A stretch of DNA of 64,000 nucleotides from Sabellastarte sp. h YS-2021 (taxonomy: Eukaryota > Annelida > Polychaeta > Sabellida > Sabellidae), in assembly GCA_964017235.1 (NCBI GenBank), contig OZ024930.1:31748614-31812613 (forward strand), read 5' to 3'. The position numbers and the translations under genes were made by a program. Numbering within the stretch: position 1 is the stretch's first letter; each line of letters begins with the position of its first letter. The notes under the pieces were generated by a model. The model made no database searches. It saw only the letters and a program-made list of their open reading frames with translations, and was not told the origin of the DNA. Shown here piece by piece: positions 34,192-47,035 of the stretch.

Positions 34192-37100
34192 TATTATGTC
34201 CACCCCACTGGGGGGTGGACATATTATTTTTGCTTTGTCCGGCATCCCACTTGGTTTCCAGACAATTTAGGCACAGTTCTTATCCTATCTTTACCAAATT
34301 TGGCATGCAGGTTTATTGGGTTAATAGCTTGTATGGGATTGCTTTTGGTGATGATAGCTCTATAGCTAACTCAGTAATAGCTACTTTGCTACTTTTGAGT
34401 AGCTCTTTGGTTTCCAGACATTTTAAGGAATGCTATTAAGCCTAGCTTTCTGAAATTTGGTATGGAGGTTCATTGGGTTAATAGCTTGTATGGGATTCCT
34501 TTTGGGGGGAATTGCTTCATAGATGAGTGACTAATTAATTAAATAAATGAGTAATTGGCTATTTTGAATACTGAAAAAGGCAAATGTGCTCATATCTCTT
34601 GAATACTGAAAAAGGCAAATGTGCTCATATCTCCTAAACCATGCGAGATAGAGCGATTTCGTCGAAATTTTCGACCACACAGGGTATCTAAGGAATGTAA
34701 TCTTTGCAATTTTCAAAAAAAAATTTCCCCTCCCCAAAAATGGCGGCCATTTTGAATTTTCGAATTTTTGCCAAAAATGGCAAAACACAAATTTGCTTCT
34801 ATCTCCTTAACCGTGCGAGATAGAGCGATTTCGTCAAAATTTTCGACCCACAGGGTATCTGAGCATTGTGCTCTTGGCAATTTTAAAAAAATTTTCCCCT
34901 CCCCAAAAATGGCGGCAATTTTGAATTTTCGAATTTTTGCCAAAAATGGCAAAACACAAATTTGCTTCTGTCTCCTTTACCGTGCGAGATAGAGCGATTT
35001 CGTCGAAATTTTCCACCCACAGGGTATCTAAGGAATGTACTCTTTGCAATTTTCAAAAAAATTTTCCCCTCCCCAAAAATGGCCGCCATTTTGAATTTTC
35101 GAATTTTTGCCAAAAATGGCAAAACACAAATTTGCTTCTATCTCCTTTACCGTGCGAGATAGAGCGATTTCGTCGAAATTTTCGACCCACAGGGTATCTA
35201 AGGAATGTACTCTGCAATTTTCAAAAAAATTTTCCCCTCCCCAAAAATGGCGGCCATTTTGAATTTTCGAATTTTTGCCAAAAATGGCAAAACACAAATT
35301 TGCTTCTGTCTCCTTAACCGTGCGAGATAGAGCGATTTCGCCAAAATTTTCGACCCACAGGGTACTTGAGCATTGTACTCTTGGTAATTTTTCAAAAATT
35401 TTCCTCTCCCCAAAAATGGCGGCCATTTTGAATTTTCGAATTTTTGCCAAAAATGGCAAAACCCAAAATTGCTTCTATTTCCTTAACCGTGCGAGATAGA
35501 GCGATTTCGTCGAAATTTTCGACCACACAGGGTATCTAAGGAATGTAATCTTTGCAATTTTCAAAAAAAAATTTCCCCTCCCCAAAAATGGCGGCCATTT
35601 TGAATTTTCGAATTTTTGCCAAAAATGGCAAAACACAAATTTGCTTCTATCTCCTTAACCGTGCGAGATAGAGCGATTTCGTCAAAATTTTCGACCCACA
35701 GGGTATCTGAGCATTGTACTCTTGGCAATTTTAAAAAAATTTTCCCCTCCCCAAAAATGGCGGCAATTTTGAATTTTCGAATTTTTGCCAAAAATGGCAA
35801 AACACAAATTTGCTTCTGTCTCCTTTACCGTGCGAGATAGAGCGATTTCGTCGAAATTTTCCACCCACAGGGTATCTAAGGAATGTACTCTTTGCAATTT
35901 TCAAAAAAAATTTTCCCCTCCCCAAAAATGGCCGCCATTTTGAATTTTCGAATTTTTGCCCAAAATGGCAAAACACAATTTTGCTTCTATCTCCTTTACC
36001 GTGCGAGATAGAGCGATTTCGTCGAAATTTTCCACCCACAGGGTATCTAAGGAATGTACTCTGCAATTTTCAAAAAAATTTTCCCCTCCCCAAAAATGGC
36101 GGCCATTTTGAATTTTCGAATTTTTGCCAAAAATGGCAAAACACAAATTTGCTTCTGTCTCCTTAACCGTGCGAGATAGAGCGATTTCGCCAAAATTTTC
36201 GACCCACAGGGTACTTGAGCATTGTACTCTTGGTAATTTTTCAAAAATTTTCCTCTCCCCAAAAATGGCGGCCATTTTGAATTTTCGAATTTTTGCCAAA
36301 AATGGCAAAACCCAAAATTGCTTCTATTTCCTTAACCGTGCGAGATAGAGCGATTTCGTCGAAATTTTCGATCCACAGGTTATCTCAGAAATGCACTCTT
36401 AGCAATTTTCAAAAAAATTTCCCCTCCCCAAAAATGGCGACCATTTTTAATTTTCGAATTTTCGCCAAAAATGGCAAAACACGAATTTGCTTCTATATCC
36501 TTAACCGTGCGAGATAGAGCGATTTCATCGAAATTATCAAGCAACAGGGTATCTGACCAATGTACTGTTCGCCAATTTTCAAAAAAATTTCCCCTCCCCA
36601 AAAATGGCAGCCATTTTGAATTTTCGAATTTTTGCCCAAAATGGCAAAACACAAATTTGCTTCTATCTCCTTTACCGTGCGAGATAGAGCGATTTCGTCG
36701 AAATTTTCCACCCACAGGGTATCTAAGGAATGTACTCTGCAATTTTCAAAAAAATTTTCCCCTCCCCAAAAATGGCGGCCATTTTGAATTCTCGAATTTT
36801 TGCCAAAAATGGCAAAACACAAATTTGCTTCTGTCTCCTTAACCGTGCGAGATAGAGCGATTTCGCCAAAATTTTCGACCCACAGGGTACTTGAGCATTG
36901 TACTCTTGGTAATTTTTCAAAAATTTTCCTCTCCCCAAAAATGGCGGCCATTTTGAATTTTCGAATTTTTGCCAAAAATGGCAAAACCCAAAATTGCTTC
37001 TATTTCCTTAACCGTGCGAGATAGAGCGATTTCGTCGAAATTTTCCACCCACAGGGTATCTAAGGAATGTACTCTTTGCAATTTTCAAAAAAAATTTTCC

Positions 37101-39062
37101 CCTCCCCAAAAATGGCCGCCATTTTGAATTTTCGAATTTTTGCCCAAAATGGCAAAACACAATTTTGCTTCTATCTCCTTTACCGTGCGAGATAGAGCGA
37201 TTTCGTCGAAATTTTCCACCCACAGGGTATCTAAGGAATGTACTCTGCAATTTTCAAAAAAATTTTCCCCTCCCCAAAAATGGCGGCCATTTTGAATTTT
37301 CGAATTTTTGCCAAAAATGGCAAAACACAAATTTGCTTCTGTCTCCTTAACCGTGCGAGATAGAGCGATTTCGCCAAAATTTTCGACCCACAGGGTACTT
37401 GAGCATTGTACTCTTGGTAATTTTTCAAAAATTTTCCTCTCCCCAAAAATGGCGGCCATTTTGAATTTTCGAATTTTTGCCAAAAATGGCAAAACCCAAA
37501 ATTGCTTCTATTTCCTTAACCGTGCGAGATAGAGCGATTTCGTCGAAATTTTCGATCCACAGGTTATCTCAGAAATGCACTCTTAGCAATTTTCAAAAAA
37601 ATTTCCCCTCCCCAAAAATGGCGACCATTTTTAATTTTCGAATTTTCGCCAAAAATGGCAAAACACGAATTTGCTTCTATATCCTTAACCGTGCGAGATA
37701 GAGCGATTTCATCGAAATTATCAAGCAACAGGGTATCTGACCAATGTACTGTTCGCCAATTTTCAAAAAAATTTCCCCTCCCCAAAAATGGCAGCCATTT
37801 TGAATTTTCGAATTTTTGCCCAAAATGGCAAAACACAAATTTGCTTCTATCTCCTTTACCGTGCGAGATAGAGCGATTTCGTCGAAATTTTCCACCCACA
37901 GGGTATCTAAGGAATGTACTCTGCAATTTTCAAAAAAATTTTCCCCTCCCCAAAAATGGCGGCCATTTTGAATTCTCGAATTTTTGCCAAAAATGGCAAA
38001 ACACAAATTTGCTTCTGTCTCCTTAACCGTGCGAGATAGAGCGATTTCGCCAAAATTTTCGACCCACAGGGTACTTGAGCATTGTACTCTTGGTAATTTT
38101 TCAAAAATTTTCCTCTCCCCAAAAATGGCGGCCATTTTGAATTTTCGAATTTTTGCCAAAAATGGCAAAACCCAAAATTGCTTCTATTTCCTTAACCGTG
38201 CGAGATAGAGCGATTTCGTCGAAATTTTCGATCCACAGGTTATCTCAGAAATGCACTCTTAGCAATTTTCAAAAAAATTTCCCCTCCCCAAAAATGGCGA
38301 CCATTTTTAATTTTCGAATTTTCGCCAAAAATGGCAAAACACGAATTTGCTTCTATATCCTTAACCGTGCGAGATAGAGCGATTTCATCGAAATTATCAA
38401 GCAACAGGGTATCTGACCAATGTACTGTTCGCCAATTTTCAAAAAAATTTCCCCTCCCCAAAAATGGCAGCCATTTTGAATTTTCGAATTTTTGCCAAAA
38501 GTGGCAAAACACAAAATTTCTTCTATCCCCTTAACCGTGCGAGATAGAGCGATTTCGTTGAAATCTTCGACCCACAGGGTATCTAAGAAATGTACTCTTG
38601 GCAATTTTCAAAAAATTTTCCCCTCCCCACATATGGCGGCCATTTTGTATTTTCGAATTTTTGCCCAAAATGGAAAAACACATATTTGCCTTAACCGTGC
38701 AAAATAGAGTTATTTCGTTGAAATTTTCGCCCATAGGGTATCTAAGAAATGTACTCTTGCCAATTTTCAAAAAAATTTCCTTTTCCCAAAAAATGGTGGC
38801 CATTTTGAATTTTCAAATTTTTGCCAAAAATAGAAAAAACTGAAATTTGCTTCTATCTTCTTAACCGTGCAAGATAGTGATTTCGTCAAAATTTTCAACC
38901 CAACCAATGCAAAAAGGCATGAAGCGGAAATAATTTACATGTACACTAACAAATATTTAAGCATCATTGATATATTTTGCAAATGAAACAGGGTCTTGTA
39001 AGACTACTGTACAATTTTGGCAAAAGGTTCATGGGGTGGACATTACACATGATAATGTGTGT
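34192..39062 (-). mobile_element. Family C element (HINE-like) with 169-bp satellite
   Basis: Read on the minus strand: 5' hairpin ACACAT-TATC-ATGTGT (39060-39045), subterminal ATGTCCACCCCA (39043-39032), a unique segment, the satellite (38905-34570), another unique segment, then the 3' hairpin with arms TGTCCACCCC and GGGGTGGACA (34221-34197) that holds the inverted subterminal repeat. No transposase ORF. Long overlapping ORFs inside are satellite artefacts. Confidence 0.75.
34570..38905. repeat. Family C satellite, 168-170 bp units in higher-order repeats
   Basis: About 25 units, each with ATGGCGGCCATTTTGAATTT, CCGTGCGAGATAGAGCGATT and GACCCACAGGGTATCT (spacing 169-170 bp, for example CCGTGCGAG at 34811, 34980, 35150). 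Near-identical blocks recur at 848-849 bp (34713 to 35561; 35028 to about 35901) and at 1184 bp (36293 to 37477; 36800 to 37984). The last three units toward 38905 are the most diverged. Confidence 0.92.
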
Positions 39063-39290
39063 TCTTCTATGCTATCCTGTTTCTATTCATATGTCGCAGC
39101 TACTATCAACAGGGCGTCCTATTTCTAGTTCCCTTTGAGATCGATTTTATTTCACGAAAATTTTAAAAATTGAACCAAACACCCAAACTGAGTACATTCA
39201 CTTTCAGTAAAAAATTGAAGGACACAATTATGACCCGGACACAACTGTGACCACCCATGTAATAAGATTTATGATAAGTACCACTTTTAA

Positions 39291-40189
39291 GGTGTATGGA
39301 AAAGTTCCCACCCGGTAAAGTTCCCACCCACACTAACATTTTTTTCACCATCACAAAATTCAGTACATCGAGTTTTCAGTTTCTTCTGTAACTTCTGGGT
39401 CCACGTCACTTAATTGTTAGAATCAAATTACAGTTAAAATCATGTAGATTACAGAAAGGGGATAAGAATGTATTTGCACACAATGTATATGGATTGCAAT
39501 TGAAAAAAGTTTAGCTTTTAAAAATATCAGAGAAAATAAAACGGTTACTTTGCAATGACCTGTGATCTTCATCATATGGGTTCATGGAATTGATTTTAGA
39601 AGGAACTGCCACAAAAAGAAGTAAAAACTAAGTTTAGCTTTTAAAAACATCAGAGAAAAAAAAACAGTTACTTTGTAATGAGCTGTGATCTTCAGCATGG
39701 CTACTTGTAATTGACTCTGAAAGATACTTTCATAAAAAGAATAGATAGATAACAGTTACTCTGGAAAGAATTGTCACCTTTATCATGGCTTCTTATATTT
39801 GATTTTAGAAGAGACTACCACAAAAAAGAACAGACAACAGTTACTCTGGAATGAGCTGTCACATTTAGCATGACTTCTTATAGTTTACTTTAGAAGAGAC
39901 TTTCTCAAAAAGAACAGAGACAACAGTAACTTGAGAATGTTTGACTTTTGGATAATTCTGTAATTCACCTTAAAGGAAGACTCCAAACTTCAAAGGAATA
40001 AACCCAAGAAAACTAAAGATTAATAAAAACATCAACTTCAGTTATCTATCATGAATAATTAATTTTTTTTTAATGTGGGAACTTTTCCGCCCCTTAAACT
40101 TTTTGGGTGGGAACTTTTCCAGGTGGGCTTTTCTGGGTGGGAACTTTTCCAGGTGGGAACTTTACCGGGTAGGAACTTTTCAGGGATTT
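39291..40189. mobile_element. MULE-like MITE, 899 bp, 9-bp target duplication
   Basis: CACTTTTAA flanks both ends (39282-39290, 40190-40198). The left arm contains GAAAAGTTCCCACCCGGTAA, the inverted right arm GAAAAGTTCCTACCCGGTAA, each followed by a second AAGTTCCCACC. More copies of the motif lie at 40075-40165. The middle (39520-39930) holds about four diverged repeats of about 115 bp (ACAGTTACTCTGGAATGAGC, TTTTAGAAGAGACT). No ORF. Confidence 0.7.
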
Positions 40190-40244
40190 CACTTTTAAAC
40201 CCTGTGCAACCACACATTTGTCTGTTTGACACATTCAAATGAGT

Positions 40245-40545
40245 GGCGGCCAACTTATGTCCACGGCCAAGTTATGCCTAGTAACAAGGTAGACATAGTT
40301 ACCTCGGATCTTCTCTACACACAAGTAAAGTATAGCCGAGGTAACCATATCTACCTGTTGGAGGCCGTCGGAACACAATATGCACCGTTTCATAAAAGTA
40401 TGCCATATTGACACACACTAGATTCTACTTGGCGAGGCAATTTCAAACGGTGCACGCTTGTTAATGTGCGCCATTTCAACACCAGATAGCATGACATCCA
40501 ATAGACATGGTTGCCTCGCCTTTCCTTAACTTGCATGTAGAGCTG
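40245..40545. repeat. Cluster of short inverted repeats
   Basis: GGCCAACTTATGTCCAC and GGCCAAGTTATGCC at 40246-40280 belong to motif family M3. GGTAGACATAGTTACCTCGG (40289) is the near-perfect inverse of CCGAGGTAACCATATCTACC (40337). A related ATAGACATGGTTGCCTCGCC lies at 40501. Probably MITE remains. Confidence 0.5.
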
Positions 40546-40608
40546 TACAACCCCAAATAAAACTGTAGAGATTTGCATCAAAAATTTCCTGTTGAATTAA
40601 ACTATATA

Positions 40609-40841
40609 CTGCCTTGCTATCAATTATCGCCGGGTACCAATTATTGCCAGACAGAATTCAAATAGACATAACTTGATCAAAAGTACATCCCAAGTCTAGC
40701 AAATAAGGTAAAACTATTTCCAAAGTGAATAAATCAAATCCACAAGAAAAAGCTTTCAAAATATGTGGCCATTACTGAAATATAACCTTTAATTTATTGG
40801 TGGCGATAATTGGTACCCGGCGATAATTGGTAGCAAGGCAG
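40609..40841. mobile_element. MITE, doubled-motif inverted repeat (family M1), TA flanks
   Basis: The arms CTGCCTTGCTATCAATTATC and CTGCCTTGCTACCAATTATC (inverted) continue through CGCCGGGTACCAATTAT, so each arm carries the motif twice. TA on both sides (40607-40608, 40842-40843). 233 bp, no ORF. Confidence 0.8.
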
Positions 40842-42090
40842 TATTGTGTTCCTATGTAACTTCAGCGTACTAAGCAGATTTATCAGGTTTATATAAAAAT
40901 TGCATAAATGTTAATTAAAATGAAGCCACATGATGACACCTAATGTCTTCCCACATGTATTTTACCAACTACTTAATTTTAAAATGCCGTTTTTGTCACA
41001 AGCCATTAATATAAATCAGAGGTGTCACATGTGATAATTATTTAAAACACCGATATAACTTCAGCACAAATGATGGTTCCCAATACAAGACACAATAATG
41101 ATAAAAATTGAGAACCAGTCTTTACAGTAGTAAGAGTAAAATAGCCCTTGCCCAGAAATATACCAATTAAATCATGGATTTCCTGTCATAACTACCGGAA
41201 ATTTGAAAATTTTAATTACTTAAATGTAGTTTTTATAAGCTACAAGCTTACCATGTGGAACTGAATGCTTTCTCGGGAGGCCGCAGGCATCCGGCCAACA
41301 TCCAAGAAAAATAGACGTTTAGTATTGACCGGATCCCCGTGCTGACAGTGTACCATAACAGTGTCATTTCACATCTAACCCTTCTTTTCTCGTTGTAAAT
41401 TTAGCCCATACCCCCTCAGCTGGAATACAGCGGGGAGGCAGGGTGCGACTCTCTTCAGTTTCACATAAGCTTGTAGCTTATAAAAGCTACATTTAAGTAA
41501 TTAAAATTTTCAATTTTATTGTGCTACAATAGCTTACCATGTGGAACTGAATGCTGAATCCAATCCTGTCCGGTGGAGGGATTACAGCTGAGACTGGAAT
41601 AATAGTGAATTTTTCTTGGATTTGAATTAATAAATAAACAAAATGAATATTTGAAAAACCACCCTGAGTCCCGTTTACAGAGCCCCAATTCTGAAAATCG
41701 GACTTGTAAGAAGCCAAAGACCAGAAGATTAATAAATGACAGTATAGATACTGTCAGGATATTTTGATTGAAGGGTTAAGTGCAGCCGTGCTCACTTATG
41801 CGAGTATAGCCCCCAAGGGCATCACTGTAATGAATACTAGCCCTCAGCTTGAATCTCATAAACTTGCCACCCTAAATATGAGATGAAGGTACACAAAAAG
41901 ACTTAATACATTATACAGTTAAATATAGAAATAGTAGATAAGAGACCTTACCATAACATCCTGAGGAGATAACCAATACCTAGACCCTGGGATTAGACTC
42001 CTGAAGACTTGGCTGCAGCGGATGTGCCCCCCCCCCTTTTTTTTTTTCTTTCTGAGGATGAGCCGTCTGAGGGGAAGGGTCTAGAACTTG

Positions 42091-43560
42091 TTATGTCGCT
42101 ACTACTGGTCCCAGATACATATTGTTGTCGTTGTCTGACCAAGTAAGGTCTTTTAGGTAAAAATTTGTACATGTGTTGTGAGCTTTCCAGTGACACACTT
42201 GCACGATATGGTCCACCCATACCCCACCGTAAAAGGCCTTAGAGGCTGCGAAGGCCTTAATGTCATGCGCTTTGACTTGGACCAGATCCAAGGCTTGTTG
42301 ATCTGCTTGTTTGTAACAAAGTAGGAAAGTTTGTTTTAGCCAAGAAGAGAGTGTAGCGAATCTGATATCTGAGGTATGTCCTTTCTTAAAGGAGATAAAA
42401 AGCAGGGATTGAGACCCTCTTAGGTCTTTGGTTCGATCCAAATAGTACCTCAGGGCCCGTACCGGACACAAGGTCCTGTCTTCTTTTGAATTGTCTATCT
42501 ACAATGGAGGTTAGAGCAGGAATAGTCACCGGAGACTAGTGGGTGGACGATTAGACCAATGTTCGATCAATCGTCGGTGTCATGGTACAATTGCGTTCGG
42601 TCACTGACAACTTCTAGAAATCGATTAAATATTACCCTTCTTTATGTGTCTCAATATCCATGTATTTTTTCATATTTTAAGCAGTTTTCTAAACTTTCCT
42701 TTAATATATCAATAGATTTCTCACGAATTTTGTGTTTGTTTATAACTACCGCCATATTTACCGGAAGTGGGTGCTTTTGGTAGCTTTAAATGTTGGAACA
42801 CCGTTATTCTTACTGTATTAACAAATACTTCATCCCGGAAAGTGCTTCATGATTATATTGCCTTACAGTGGAGTAAAAAAGTTGATTATGGGTCGATCAT
42901 CGGTCGGAAAAATGGACGAATAATCCACCACGAAAATTGAGGCAATTCCACTCACTACCGGAGACCTACTTTGAGAACCTTCTCTTGCTAGTTGTTTTTT
43001 GGCTATGAAATCTGAAGAGGGGAACAAGGCAACCTTTTCCCATTGGCCTAGATTCGATACTTTATTTGCAACCCAGGCATGAATTTTGCTGCGGCGCTTG
43101 CCGGAGGCCAAAGCTAGCAAGAAAGCAGTTTTGAGGGTAAGATGTTTGAGGTCTGTGTCTTTCATAGGCTCAAAGGGTGCTTTTGTGAGCTCATTGAGTA
43201 CAACAGACAGGTTCCACTTAGGAAGATTCCTGGAACTTTTGGGACGATCCCTGTGAAAACTGGAGAGTAACCTGTTAAGGTCTGAACTTTGGGAGATATG
43301 GAGCCCCGTTGGGCCCAAGGTGTCAACAATGGCTGTCCTATAACCATCAATAGTCGAAGGGCGCCTGTTTAGATCTTGGTATAGGTACAACTCTGAGACT
43401 TGCTTTACAGAGGGAGTGAAGAAATCCACCAAATTTTCTCTTCACCATTTCTCAAATAAGGCGCACTTTGACTTGTAGATGGTCCTTGTTGATGATCTCT
43501 GAGGGGCAGCGATTCTCTCTGCCACCTCCACAGAGAAGCCTTGTTCTTGGAGCTGTGCAC
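42091..43560 (-). pseudogene. DIRS-C tyrosine recombinase, split by a MITE
   Basis: N-terminal and first-Arg part in 43560-42966 (DGYRTAIVDTLGP, GKRRSKIHAWVAN), C-terminal catalytic part in 42471-42091 (CPVRALRYYLDRTKDLRG, HDIKAFAASKAFYGG, CHWK, FYLKDL). The HxxR box reads HDIK, so the second catalytic Arg is lost, in addition to the 421-bp insertion. The Tyr is retained. Confidence 0.85.
42537..42957. mobile_element. hAT-type MITE, 421 bp, inside DIRS-C
   Basis: Ends TAGTGGGTGGA and, inverted, TAGTGAGTGGA; perfect 8-bp target duplication CCGGAGAC (42529-42536, 42958-42965). DIRS-A holds the uninterrupted site (CACCGGAGACACAC near 2381). Internal GATCGACC/GTTCGATCAATCG motifs occur near both ends. 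Confidence 0.93.
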
Positions 43561-44583
43561 TCCAAGACACCAGGCGTGGAGGTTGAGATGTTGTGGATTG
43601 CTGTGAAACACATAGTTGTGGGACTGTTTGAGAAGAGTTCTTGACACTGGTAGTTGATGTGGGATCTCTGTTGAGAGCTGCACTAGGTCCCAAAAGCAGG
43701 GCATCCCTGGCCAGCCTGGGGCTATTACAATGATCAGGCAATTGGATTGCCTGATTTTTTGGATCACCCTGTGAAGGAGAGCCATGGGAGGGTAAGCATA
43801 AGCAGTGAGACCCGACCAGTTTATGTTTAGAGCATCTATGTCCCAAGCATTTTGGTCTGGGACTGGAGATACGTACAGTAGAACTTTGTGGTTCAGATGA
43901 GTGGCAAATAGATCTACATGAGTGAACCACATGAGGCAGATCTATTTGAACACCTGTGGATGCAGTGACCATTCTGTTGACTGAACTTTGTTCGACCTGG
44001 ACAGAAGGTCAGCCATCACATTCAGACACCCTGGAATGTATCTGGCTTTTAAGGTTATCTGATAGTGATGGCACCAGGTCATAATCTTCCACAGGAGAGC
44101 GCACTTCTCCGCCGAGTGAGTTCCTCCTTGTTTGATTATGTAGGCTACTAATGTTGAGTTGTCTGTAGCAACCAACACAGTTTGGCTTTGACACTGGTCC
44201 TTGAACCTTTGAAGGCCCAGTGAAACCGCCTTCAGCTCTAGAACATTTATGTGTAGCCTTTTTTCCCTGTCTGACCACAGACCCTTTGTAGAGGCTTGCT
44301 CTAAGTGAGCGCCCCAGCCTTCGTTTGAGGCGTCTGTAAAGAGTTGTATACTGTGGTCTTTAGGGTGAAGGTCTGCACCTTTCATCACGTTTGTGGGATT
44401 CTGCCACTACTCTAGGTGTGCTGAAATGGTTTCTGTCCAAGGAAGGAGGAAACCTCCAGGACTGAGGAAATCTCCAGTGCTCCTTGAGGTGAAACTGAAA
44501 GGGCCTCATGTGAAGGCGTCCCTCTGGGACCATTTTCTCCGTTGAGGCAAGCAATCCAATTAGCGACATCAAACATCTTGCGA
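43561..44583 (-). pseudogene. DIRS-C RNase H and linker remnant
   Basis: RNase H motifs LFTDASNEGWGAHLE, HINVLELKAVSLGL, VLVATDNSTLVAYI and MADLLSRSNK (44388-43942), then a linker with HVDLFATHLNHK and PGWPGMPCFWDLV in a second frame. Frame changes near 43935 and the missing upstream RT make it non-functional. Confidence 0.8.
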
Positions 44584-45052
44584 GTTGTCTTGTCTGCAAC
44601 TTGCAGGTAATTCCCTTCTAATGTATTTTCTTTTCTGTTCTTTCATCCCTTGTCATGATCATGTGACCTACATTGTATTCAAATTAATGTCTAGTTTCTT
44701 GGTTTGTTAATTGTGTAATGGTGAACAAAACACTGGTAATGTCATTAAAATACTTTATCAAACCTTTTATTGGAGCAAAACTATATTTAAGGAGGCAATA
44801 AAATACTTTCGAAAATTATATTTACCTCCTTTTATTTATTTGATGAATTATGGGAATTATTATTGCATTAAATGGAGTTTATTTTTGCCATTTTTCAGCT
44901 GGAGAATCAGTGTTGTGCCTTAACCCCTTGAAGTGTGAAATTACAGAGATTTGTTAATACTGATTGGAACTAAAATGGAAGTGTATGGAATATATGTGTG
45001 AGTTGTATCAAATTGGATTTCAGCAAGTTTTTTTTTGTAACTTGCAATACTT
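44584..45052. other. AT-rich DNA between DIRS-C and family D copy 1
   Basis: No recognised gene or repeat. The plus-strand ORF 44711-44923 shows no domain. Confidence 0.4.
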
Positions 45053-45429
45053 ATTAAGCGTCCCGCAAGGGACGCTTGTTTGTGTATGGGAGACCTTCAG
45101 GCTCCGCCGGCTCCGGCGGCTCCGCATTTTGTTTTCCTTATAACTCTGTAACCGTTAGGCGGATTCTTTTCAAATTTGGCAGGTTTAGGCAGTAGCCTTG
45201 GGGAATTTTTTTGAATATGCTGCAGTGACATTTCAACCAATCAGAGAGGTCACATGACCAAAAATGTCTTTTTTCGATGGGGAAGCTTGTCCGGATGATA
45301 ACTTGAAAGGAATTTTATCAATTCACCTGAAACTTGGCAAATACATTCATTCTATTAAAATCTGGAAATCATTAGATTTTGGCATTGATTGGTCAAGAAA
45401 TGGCCGAGTAATTAATAATTAATTAATCA

Positions 45430-46225
45430 TTACGAATTTTCCAAATAAGGAAAACACAAAAATGCTTATATCTCGAAAACCGTGCTAGATAGAGCGATTT
45501 CGACGAAATTTTTGACCCACAGGGTATCTCTGCGGAGTAGTTTTCCCAATTTTCAAAAAATTTTTGTCTCGCCCAAAATGGCGGCCATTTTGAATTTTCG
45601 AAATTTTCGCAAAAATTGCAAAACACAAAAATGCTTATATCTCAAAAACCGTGCTAGATAGAGTAATTTCGACGAAATTTTTGACCCGCAGGATATCTCT
45701 GCGGAGTAGTTTTCCCAATCTTCAAAAAAATTTTGTCTCACCCAAAATGGCGGCCATTTTGAATTTTCGAATTTTTCGCAAAAATTGCAAAACACAAAAA
45801 TGCTTATATCTCGAAAACCGTACTAGATAGAGCGATTTCGACGAAATTTTTGACCCACAGGGTATCTCTGCAGAGTAGCCATTCCTATTTAAAAAAAAAA
45901 ATTTGTCTCGCCAAAAATGGCGGCCATTTTGAATTTTCGAATTTTTCGCAAAAATTGCAAAACATAAAAATGCTTATATCTCGAAAACCGTGCTAGATAG
46001 AGCGATTTCGACAAAATTTTTGACCCACAGGGTATCTCTGCAGAGTAGCCATGCCAATTTTCAAAAAAATTTTATCTTGCCAAAAATGGCGGCCATTTTG
46101 AATTTTCAAATTTTTGCGCAAAAATTGCAAAACACAAAAATGCTAATATTTCGAAAACCGTGCTACATAGAGCGATTTCGACGAAATTTTTGATCTTCAG
46201 GGTATCTCTGCAGAGCAGCTATCCC
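45430..46225. repeat. Family D satellite, about 168-bp units
   Basis: Five units, each with GGCGGCCATTTTGAATTTTC, ATGCTTATATCTCGAAAACC and GACCCACAGGGTATCTCTGC. Two more diverged units lie at 47130-47390, beyond the 133-bp array. Confidence 0.9.
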
Positions 46226-46230
46226 AAAGA

Positions 46231-47035
46231 GCTTTCACTTGGTGAAGTTTCAGACCCATAGCTAATTGCTCACCTACTCAAAATGAGTAAATGCGAATTA
46301 CCTCTAAAAGTATTGCAGATAGCCAATTTTTCTCAAATAACTCATTCACCTACTTTTGGAAGAGCTTTCACTTGGTGAAATTTCAGACCCGTAGCTAATT
46401 ACTCACCTACTCAAAATGAGTAAATGCTAATTATCTCAAAAACTATTGCGGATACCCAATTTTTATCAAATAACTCATTCATGTACTTTTGGGAGAGCTT
46501 TCACATGGTGAAGTTTCAGACCCGTAGATGATTACTCACGTACTCAAAATGAGTAAATGCGAATTATCTCTTAAAAGTATTGCAGATAGCCAATTTTTCT
46601 CAAATAACTCATTCACCTACTTTTGGAAGAGCTTTCACATGGTGAAGTTTCAGACCCATAGCTAATTACTCACCTACTCAAAATGAGTAAATGCGAATTA
46701 TTTCTAAAAGTATTGCAGATAGCCAATTTTTCTCAAATAACTCATTCACCTACTTTTGGGAGAGCTTTCACTCTGTGAAGTTTCAGACCCATAGCTATTT
46801 ATTCACCTACTCAAAATGAGTAAATGCTAATTATCTGTAAAAGTATTGCGGATACCCAATTTTTATCAAATACTCATTCATCTACTTGTGGGAGAGCTTT
46901 CACATGGTGAAGTTTCAGACCCATAGCTAATTACTCACCTACTCAAAATGAGTAAATGCGAATTATCTCTTAATAGTATTGCAGATAGCCAATTTTTCTC
47001 AAATAACTCATTCACCTACTTTTGGAAGAGCTTTC
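46231..47035. repeat. 133-bp tandem array inside D1
   Basis: Six units starting with GCTTTCAC at 46231, 46364, 46497, 46631, 46764 and 46896. Each includes ACTCAAAATGAGTAAATGCG and ATTGCAGATAGCCAATTTTT. Confidence 0.92.

Larger units (their letters stand above)
41199..44583 (-). mobile_element. DIRS-C: 5'-truncated DIRS copy related to DIRS-A
   Basis: Shares with DIRS-A the 3' terminal repeat, the internal complementary region (about 41450-41560), the tyrosine recombinase and RNase H. The homology stops at CATCTTGC (44583), so the RT core, gag and 5' end are missing. A hAT MITE interrupts it at 42537-42957. Confidence 0.85.

Noticed and set aside
34531-38843. Many overlapping ORFs of 60-163 codons on both strands
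   Set aside because: They are translations of the 169-bp satellite in several frames. The unit length is not a multiple of three, the same sequences appear on both strands, and no start or domain context exists.
46231-47035. 133-bp array considered as a separate mobile element
   Set aside because: No ends or target duplications of its own, and it lies inside D1; kept as an internal array.
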